Source: Desulfurivibrio sp044068625 (GTDB lineage: Bacteria; Desulfobacterota; Desulfobulbia; Desulfobulbales; Desulfurivibrionaceae). Taken from it: a stretch of 64,000 nt of DNA. The notes under the pieces are model-generated. The model made no database searches. It saw nothing but the letters and a program-made list of their open reading frames with translations, and was not told the DNA's origin. Position 1 is the first letter of the stretch. The number at the start of each line of letters is the position of its first letter. This document shows positions 1 through 6,800 of this stretch, one piece after another. Both the position numbers and the translations under genes were made by a program. The DNA lies in assembly GCF_044068625.1 (NCBI RefSeq), contig NZ_JBIPKH010000001.1, positions 1 through 64,000 on the forward strand, in the 5' to 3' direction.

Positions 1-281
1 GGAAAACGAGCCACGATACCGGCCACAATCATGCTCTGGGTTTTGCCGCCACCCATTGACTCCGACAGCTTGTAGATGCCGCTGGCCGAACCAACCCCCG
101 CCAGGCGGGCAAAAGCCTGGGAAAGGAGCATCTCCATGCCCGAAGTAAGGACGTTGGAATCAAGAAATTCCCGCGCTTCGGCTTCGGTGAGCCGTGGCAG
201 ATCGGCAAGATTGACGACAAAGTCTGCGGTGCCATCAAGAACGGCTTGCCGTGGGATACAGGCCTGGAAGAGGTTTTTCAT
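1..281 (-). CDS. DUF499-type P-loop ATPase, N-terminal part (runs off window edge)
   Basis: The first 93 codons of a minus-strand gene that continues past position 1. The start codon at 281 follows an AGGA-type ribosome site seven bases away. Residues 77-81 form the P-loop GGGKT inside the string SESMGGGKTQ, and the preceding stretch is rich in short helices. This combination is typical of the large DUF499 ATPases as I recall them. DUF499 proteins are often found beside DUF1156-type methylases in defence-like loci; the neighbouring genes to the left are not visible, so that context cannot be checked here. The adjacent remnants of restriction-type genes support an accessory island. Function is inferred from the P-loop region only. 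Confidence 0.7.
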   Translation of the reverse strand, partial: MKNLFQACIPRQAVLDGTADFVVNLADLPRLTEAEAREFLDSNVLTSGMEMLLSQAFARLAGVGSASGIYKLSESMGGGKTQSMIVAGIVARF

Positions 282-635
282 GGCAAATCCTGGTTACTAT
301 TTGCTGGTCTAAAGCACCAAAGAATAACAGTTAAAATCCGGCCAGCAAGGAAAGGGTTGGCGAGATCAGAGATCGTGCAAAAGTAACACAGTCGCTGGAT
401 ACCGTCATTACCAATTCGTCTCTGGTGTATACTCTCTACAACGCCATTTAGTCTTGGACAGCACCTTTTAACCGAACACCTACCACCTGTTTTTACTTGG
501 TTTATCCACACGCTGAACGGTCTTCATCCAACCGACAGTTTATTCTTGGCCGGTTCCTTCGCCGGTCACCCTACCACACCTACCCTGTCAGCCAGTGTCA
601 GGGTAACGCTATTTTTCTTCATCCAACTGTTTTTT
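282..635. other. Intergenic stretch with no recognisable gene
   Basis: About 350 bases between the DUF499-type gene and the S24-like fragment. It is less GC-rich than the surroundings, and the open frames across it show no family signature. It presumably carries the promoter of the DUF499-type gene and degraded sequence. I see no tRNA, terminator or repeat that I can defend. Confidence 0.5.
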
Positions 636-1007
636 TCAACGTCGCCCTGGCTCAAGCACGGCCAGTTCATGCGGCTCCAGAATCACCTTCAAGCGATCAA
701 AAGAACATATGCTTCCATCGGCTTCCTGGCGTTCAACGGCCATAATCTGGCTGCTGTTGGAGCCGACGCTAGTCGGGGTGGTATGTTCAAGCAGCAGGTA
801 ATCGCCGTCCCGGATGGTTTTTTTGCCGCCTTTCATGGAGTTTCCCTCCGTTTTAGCGATGAAGTGGCGAGTCGGGTTCAGCTTACCTCGGACGGGGCCA
901 CGGATGCGGTATTCCTCGGCATCGGCTCGGCTGGCCCTGAAGTAGCCGCAGGCGATCCGCAGCTTGGGAAAATAAGGCAGTGCAGCGTGGCGGCAATCCA
1001 TCAGCAT
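636..1007 (-). pseudogene. Fragment of an S24/LexA-like peptidase-fold domain
   Basis: A minus-strand frame open from an ATG at 1007 to a stop at 636. Residues from about 10 to 80 contain PYFPKLRIACGYFR, TEGNSMKGG, IRDGDYLLLE and MAVERQ. These match the S24-like module found at the end of some restriction-type helicases and HNH proteins. The catalytic-type serine context (NSM) is kept. The sequence after VERQ no longer resembles the family, so the C-terminal half with the lysine side is missing. It starts five bases after the stop of the HNH fragment. The most likely reading is that both are remnants of one or two decayed restriction-type genes. A short intact ORF cannot be excluded. Confidence 0.55.
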
Positions 1008-1011
1008 CGGA

Positions 1012-1353
1012 CTACAACCGCCATTCCTGGCGGTGGGCGGCGAAGTTTTCCAGGGCTGGGCGCAGGTCCGGGTCGGCGGGGGGAATAATGGGGCGGCCAC
1101 TCAAGGCGGTGAGGAAGCCGGGGGCGTTGGGGGCGGCGGCCACCCGCTCCGGCACGATGATGGCAAAAGCATCGGTAACCCCCATCATGCCATGATCGAA
1201 CGCCCAATGACAGAGCTTGCACAGGGCCAGGCCGTTGCGGATATCATCGTTGTGGCTTTTTCGCCAGGGGATAATATGGGCGGCGTCCACCACCGTATGC
1301 CCCTCGGGGGGTGGTATGTCGGCGGCAAACCAGGGCGGCAAACCAGGTTTCAT
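1012..1353 (-). pseudogene. 5'-truncated HNH endonuclease gene
   Basis: A 113-codon frame whose ATG at 1353 overlaps the TGA of the upstream AAA/DUF4143 gene. It carries the C-terminal half of an HNH nuclease domain: DAAHIIPW, SHNDDIRNGLALC, KLCHWAFDHG. In full-length relatives an N-terminal region with a first CxxC pair precedes this core. Here only about ten residues precede it, and the first zinc-binding pair is absent. The gene therefore looks truncated, probably when the AAA/DUF4143 gene arrived. Translational coupling through the ATGA overlap could still allow expression of the stub. Confidence 0.6.
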
Positions 1354-2600
1354 CCTAACTGAGCGTTCCACGGGATCGCCAGGGTATGGCGGTCGAGTTG
1401 ATAGGTTTCGTGGCCGGCGTGGACCAGGATGGCCGGAGCCACTTTATCGGTTCCGTAGGTTTCCCGGAAGGCCCGCAGGCCGCGGGTATCGTTCAGGCCG
1501 GGGTGGCTTTTGACTTTGAATTCCAGGGGGAACAGCCGGCCGTCCCGTTCCAGGATCAGGTCCACCTCGGCGCCCCCCGCCGTGCGCCAGCGGTAAAGTT
1601 GGGGCGGAGTCGGAAGTTGCTGGGCCATGCGATGGATCGTATTGACCTGCCAGGTTTCGAACAGCGGTCCCAGCAGCGGGCTGACGGCCAGGGCCTGGGG
1701 GGAGGAGATTCTTTGCAGATAGCAGGCCAGGCCGGTGTCCCGCCAGTAGCCTTTGCGTTTGCCGCTGACCCTTTTGATCGTGTTGCCGTGGTAGGGAAAG
1801 ATCTCCAGCCATTGAAAAGTGTGAGTCAACAGGTCCAGCCAGCGCCGGGAACTGGCCGGGGTGATTCCCACCTCCCGGCCCAGTTGGGAGGCGTTGATCT
1901 CCCGGGCGCTCAGGGCGGCGCTCAGCCCCAGAAAGCGATCAAAGGCGGCCAGTTCCCGGATGTTTTCCAGCAACCGGACATCCCGCTCGACATAGGTCTG
2001 AATATAGGATCTAAAATAACCGGGGACCAGGGAATCGGGCAGTTCCAGCAGGCCCGGCAGGGAGCCGCGCCAGAGGGTGGTCATCAGGTCGGGCAATTCG
2101 CGGCGGGAAGAAGATTCGGCGGTCAACGCCGCCGCCAGACTTTCCGGATGGCTGAGATAGTGTTCCAGCCAGGCGCTTTCCGGCTTGCCGGCCAGTTCAA
2201 AGGGGGTCATCCCTTCAAGATTTATAATCCCCACCCGGCCGGCCAGGCTTTCCGCCACCGACCGCAACATGGCCAGGTTCTGTGAACCGGACAGGAAATA
2301 ACGGCCCGGTTGCTTCTCCTGGTCCACCCGGCGCTTAAGGGCCGGCAGCAGCTCCGGAGCGAACTGCACTTCATCGAGAATCAGGGGGGGCGGGTTGCTG
2401 TCCAGGAAGAGATCGGGGTCCCGGCGAGCGCCGTACAAATCCTGAACCGGGTCGAAAACAAAGGAGCGGATCTCGGGTAAAAGATGCCGGAGCATGGTGC
2501 TTTTGCCGACCTGGCGGGCGCCGGTGACGAGCACCACCTTGAAATAGCGACGGTAATCGCTGAAAACCGTCTCCAGGTGGCGAGCAAGGTATTGGGGCAT
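1350..2600 (-). CDS. AAA ATPase with DUF4143 domain
   Basis: A 416-residue ATPase of the AAA_14/DUF4143 class. The Walker A motif GARQVGKST lies at residues 27-35, Walker B LILDEVQ at 73-79, and the sensor-like YFLSGSQN near 101-108. The C-terminal half is DUF4143, ending with EVDLILE and LEFKVK, which resemble a PD-(D/E)xK nuclease core. The length is usual for the family and the gene looks intact. These proteins are widespread, strain-variable and of unknown role. The gene lies between decayed nuclease fragments and a toxin-antitoxin pair, which agrees with an accessory island. Its stop overlaps the HNH stub by four bases. Confidence 0.85.
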   Translation of the reverse strand: MPQYLARHLETVFSDYRRYFKVVLVTGARQVGKSTMLRHLLPEIRSFVFDPVQDLYGARRDPDLFLDSNPPPLILDEVQFAPELLPALKRRVDQEKQPGRYFLSGSQNLAMLRSVAESLAGRVGIINLEGMTPFELAGKPESAWLEHYLSHPESLAAALTAESSSRRELPDLMTTLWRGSLPGLLELPDSLVPGYFRSYIQTYVERDVRLLENIRELAAFDRFLGLSAALSAREINASQLGREVGITPASSRRWLDLLTHTFQWLEIFPYHGNTIKRVSGKRKGYWRDTGLACYLQRISSPQALAVSPLLGPLFETWQVNTIHRMAQQLPTPPQLYRWRTAGGAEVDLILERDGRLFPLEFKVKSHPGLNDTRGLRAFRETYGTDKVAPAILVHAGHETYQLDRHTLAIPWNAQLG

Positions 2601-2710
2601 GATAGCGGCACTCCAGACGAATATTGTTGGTTTTGCCTGGAATTATATCAATGCTATTATCAAATTGCAAGGGAAACGCCCTGGCACGTGGTGCAGGCCG
2701 GAATCGGCGA

Positions 2711-2845
2711 CATCACAACTCTTCGTACACCAGCTCCGGCAGCACCAGCTCCCAGCTTTCGCAACGGATACGGTCAAGGTACTTGGGTTCGCTCTCCTTG
2801 CGCTGCCGGACCATGATCGCCGCCACCCGGGCCGCCACCAGGCGC
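2711..2845. repeat. Direct repeat, copy 1 (detached copy of helicase 3' end)
   Basis: 135 bases that match 3709-3843 with four mismatches. The matching partner is the last 44 codons plus stop of the exonuclease-RecQ-UvrD gene. Copy 1 is detached from any helicase frame and starts two bases beyond the stop codon. Together the two copies bracket the prlF-yhaV genes at a spacing of 998 bases. The layout looks like an insertion that regenerated the end of its target gene. Confidence 0.9.
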
Positions 2846-2874
2846 CCGGCGCAGTCGTATCAATTCGGCGGCCC

Positions 2875-3324
2875 CTACTTCCAATCGCTCTTGCTTGCCG
2901 TCATCAAGGCTTCCCAGTCATCCGGAGGATTGCCGCGTTGCAGCATTTTCTGGAAGACGGCGTAAGGATCGGTTTTGCTGCCCGAAGAACGGAGGGTGTG
3001 CTGGTCGTTGACCCAGGCAAAAATGATGATCCTGGCGATGGAATCAAAGCGGAAAAACAAGCGGAAGCGTCGGCCGATTTTGGCCCGGCGCCAATGCCGG
3101 AAGGACGGTCCCAAAGTGTTGCCCTGACGATATTTCTCGTGGCCGGGATCACCGGGGATTGCGTCCATGATCAAGTGAGCCAGGGTGTTGAACAGCCGCA
3201 CGTTGGCGTTGGAAGTAAACCCGGCGGGGTCATTATCCTTGGCGCGGACGACAGCGGCCTCAAGTTTCCGCAACTGCTCAACCAGGCAGGTGTGAAATAG
3301 CAGGTTCCAGCCGTGGCGCTGCAT
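2875..3324 (-). CDS. yhaV: YhaV-family toxin (type II toxin-antitoxin)
   Basis: A 149-residue protein matching the YhaV ribonuclease toxin. Diagnostic strings are HGWNLLFH at the N-terminus, FTSNANVRLF, YRQGNTLGP, HWRRAKIGRRFRLFFRF, and HTLRSSGSKTDPY with RGNPPDDW near the end. YhaV is known as a ribosome-linked RNase whose activity is blocked by PrlF. The ATG at 3324 overlaps the last base of the antitoxin's TGA, so the two genes are translationally coupled; a GTG one codon upstream is an alternative start. The length is normal and the core motifs are intact, so the toxin is probably functional. Confidence 0.9.
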   Translation of the reverse strand: MQRHGWNLLFHTCLVEQLRKLEAAVVRAKDNDPAGFTSNANVRLFNTLAHLIMDAIPGDPGHEKYRQGNTLGPSFRHWRRAKIGRRFRLFFRFDSIARIIIFAWVNDQHTLRSSGSKTDPYAVFQKMLQRGNPPDDWEALMTASKSDWK

Positions 3325-3644
3325 CACAGGTTCACATCGCCCGTGATCTCTTCCTCCAAGTCGACGGGACGCCCGGTGGCTGCGAGCAGGGAGCGGGCCA
3401 GATCGTCAGGCAGCGCGGCAAGGTTTTTGCCGGCCCGGATCTCCTTCTCCAGCAAGGAGAGAAAGCCGGCGATGGCCGGATCCTCATGGGGATCGGCTTC
3501 AGCCCGGCTGACCACCACCCGGGAACCGACCAGATCAAAGGCGACTTTGCCGCCGAAATCCACCCCCAGCGCCTGTCGGATCGGTTTAGGTAAGGTAATC
3601 TGCCCCTTGGCGGTAATGGTGGCGACTTGGTGAATGGCTGGCAT
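3324..3644 (-). CDS. prlF: PrlF-family antitoxin (AbrB-like)
   Basis: A 106-residue SpoVT/AbrB-fold antitoxin. The swapped-hairpin signature VATITAKGQITLPKPIRQALG lies at residues 6-26 and is followed by an acidic C-terminal tail that would bind the toxin. I chose the ATG at 3644 because AAGGAG sits seven bases before it; a longer frame starting at 3671 lacks such a site. It is directly upstream of yhaV, in the standard antitoxin-first order. PrlF proteins are known to repress their own operon, so the AT-rich stretch 3645-3708 should contain the promoter and operator. The pair is enclosed by the 135-bp direct repeat. Confidence 0.9.
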   Translation of the reverse strand: MPAIHQVATITAKGQITLPKPIRQALGVDFGGKVAFDLVGSRVVVSRAEADPHEDPAIAGFLSLLEKEIRAGKNLAALPDDLARSLLAATGRPVDLEEEITGDVNL

Positions 3645-3708
3645 GGCGTTACTCCTTCGTTTGTTTTGCAAAAAAAGTAAGGGATATTCCTTTCGTTGTC
3701 AAGTTAAA

Positions 3709-3843
3709 CATCACAACTCTTCGTACACCAGCTCCGGCAGCACCAGTTCCCAGCTTTCGCAACGGATACGGTCAAGGTACTTGGGTTCGCTCTCCTTGCG
3801 CTGCCGGACCATGATCGCCGCCACCCGGGCTGTTACCAGGCGC
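3709..3843. repeat. Direct repeat, copy 2 (native 3' end of the helicase gene)
   Basis: Partner of 2711-2845. It contains the final codons and stop of the helicase fusion (stop at 3711) plus two further bases. The four mismatches comprise one in the proline/serine-rich tail and three clustered near the inner end. The near identity suggests a recent duplication. Confidence 0.9.
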
Positions 3844-6800
3844 ATGTTGGGTGGCGGGGTAAAGGCCCGGGAAAGTCGGCCGACCGGGTTGTTCCGGCGG
3901 TCGAAGAGCTGCCGGCAATCCTTTTCCTCCCGGAGCTGAATGGGGTCGCCGGGAACCAGGGCGGCGATACTCTTATGGACCGGATGGCGGGCGGGATAGC
4001 TGCCGGCGAAGCCGAGGTCAACCTCCCGCAGGGTGAGCCGCCGATATTGCCGGTTCAGTTCCGGACCGGCCGACGGCAGCTCCGGCGGGGTCCGGCGGAT
4101 TATGCTGAAAGAATCGGGGAGGTTGTCCAGCAGGTGATTGCCGCTGTCGCAGCGGGCCAGAACCAGATTTCTTTGCGCCCTGGTCATCGCCACATAATAG
4201 AGGCGACGGGGGGCATCGCGATCTTCGTTGCGGCCCGCCCTCTCCCAGCCGCCGTCCAGCACCGCCACGTTGGCGAACTCCAGCCCCTTGGCCCGGTGGG
4301 CCGTCAGCAGCAGCAAACCGTGCTGGCGGCGGCGAAGATCCCGCCCCCATTCGACCAGCCATTCCACAAAATGATCAGTTGGCAGCTCGGAACCGTGGGT
4401 TTCCAGATCATATTCCTCCACCGCTTCCCGCAGTAGTTCCCACCAGGGTCCACAGTGATTGGTCGCCAGCCACTCTCCCATCTCGCCGGCGGTTACCAGC
4501 TTGCTTTTCCGGCCGCGCAACCAGGCGATCAGGGCTTGGGTTTCCCGCAGGCGCCAGAGGTGACAGCTCTCCTCGGCGGCCATCTGAACGGGGATATCAT
4601 GCAGTTCGCAGAAACAGCGCACCGGCTCCAGGAACTTCCACTCCCGGGCGATCACCGCGGTTTGGGCCCAATTCCAGTCTGGGTCGAGGGCGGCCAGGCG
4701 TTGCAGTTCGGTCATCACCGCCAGGGCCTGCTCGGCCGGATTGCGGCCGGCCGGCAGCACCTGGACCCGACCGCCGCCGACCGGGTCCAGGTGCTGCCAA
4801 ATCCCGCCGGCCGGCTGGGTACGCCTGGCCCGATTAATGGTGATGGGGTGCTTTTCCTTCATCCGCCGGGCGGCGGCCTGGATGAGCAGATTGGCGGCAG
4901 TGATGATATGGGAGGTGGAGCGATAATTTTCGGTAAGATAGACCGGTTTGGCCGCATAATCCTCGCTAAAGCGGCGGATAAACTCCACCGAGGCACCGTC
5001 GAAGGCGTAGATGTTCTGGTCGTCGTCGCCCACCGCAAAGAGGCTGAGCCGACGATCCTCATCCTGGATAGTGCGGCCGGCCAGGGCGGAGATCAGCTCA
5101 TACTGCTCCGGCCCGATATCCTGATATTCATCCACCAGGATCCAGCGAAAGCCGGCCAGCAGCCGGTCCCGCTGCTCCCCGGCCTCTTCCGGGGGCAGGT
5201 TCGCGCCCTGGAGCAGGGCCACCGCCTGCTGCAGGATGGCCTTGAATTCCTCGGCGGCGATGGTTCCCCCCCGGTCGGCAAAACTGGCGCCGGTAAGCCG
5301 CATGGCCAGGGCGTGGCAGGTGAGCACGGTCACCCCCCTGGCGTCGTTGCCGATCAGCTCGCCAAGTCGACGGCGGATCTCCACCGCGGCATGGCGGTTG
5401 TAGGCCAGCGCCAGGATTCCGCGGGGGTTTTCCCGTTTGACCCGGACCAGGTAGGCGATGCGATGGACCAGCACCCGGGTTTTGCCCGAACCGGGGCCGG
5501 CCAGCACCAGAACATTGGTCTGTTCCCGGTCATCGGCGACGATGCGCTGCTGAACCGGGTTATGGAGCTGTTCAACAATGGCCTGCCAGGATTCCGGGGT
5601 GGTCTGCCGCAACAGTTCCTGTTCCCGGTCGGGCAGCCAGCGCTGCAGGAACTCCTCGCGGCGCAGACTGAAGTAGTCCATGGCCAGCCGCAGAGCATCA
5701 AGCATGGCCTTGAGGCCGAGCTGGGCGTACTCCACCATGACATGGATCTGCACCACCTTCTCATCATAATGCAGCTTCAGGGGCATGAAATCAGCTTTAG
5801 CGAATCCGCGCCGGACCGGCTCGAGGCGGATGGTCATCGCCGGGCGGAACACCGCCATCCCTTTATTGAGCCTGATCACCTCCTGCTCGTGCAGCCAGAG
5901 GAGCGCCCGGTCCAGCAGGCGGGGAGGATCCTTGGCCTCGGCCCTGATCACGATGTTGCCGGTAAGTGAGGCCAGGAGCTTGCCCAGGGTGGTTTCCGCC
6001 AAAAGATCGGTGCCCCGGGCGCCCGGCGGCAAACCGGCAAGCAGATGCTCCAGCAGCAGGCTGGCCGCCTGTTGCCGCAGCCGGGCGGTTTTTTCCAGGT
6101 CCGGCCATTCTCGCTGCAGGGTGACCTGGATCGCTTCCATATCCAGCCGCTGCACCCGGAGACTGCCGATGCCGCCGCCTTCATGGCGACCATCGGTTGC
6201 CAGACCGCGGAGCAGGCGCCAGAGTTTTTCCGGCAGAGCGTACTTATGGCCGGCATCTTTCAGGCGCTGGGTGGCATGGCGAAGATGGAGAACCGAGGAG
6301 TCGCCCTTGCCCATTTCCGCTGCCGCCAGTTGCATCTCCTCGATCAGGGCAAGCTCCAGAGCCACCGCTTCAGCCAGTCGGTTTTTTGAGGATTGCGCCA
6401 CTCCGGCATGGACAAAGGCGGTCAGAACCGTCTCATTGCCGGCGATCCCCAGTTGCTCCAGATCGTGGAGGGCATGGCGCACCCCCTCGGAGCTCAGGCC
6501 GGAGACTCCCATTAGTTCGTCGGTGGAAATCCCCTCGTCCGGGTCCGCATCCACCAGAACTTCCACCAGGGCCAGCAATTTTTTCCGGTACTCGTCATTA
6601 AGCGGCTTTTTAGCCAGCTTTTGCGCCGCCTCCCCCACCGAGCCGACCCGCAGCGAAGAGGGGAAAATCTGGACGAAATTCTCCTCGCGGGAAAGCAATA
6701 CTGCTTCCTCAAGCCAGGCCACGGCGGTGCGGACCCGGGTGTCGTCGGTGGCGGAATCCCGCCCGAAAAGGCCCTCTTCATCCTCGGCCAGGATCTCCCC

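Noticed and set aside
4455..5969. A 504-codon plus-strand frame opposite the helicase fusion
   Set aside because: Antisense shadow of the UvrD part, which has all SF1 motifs in the opposite frame.
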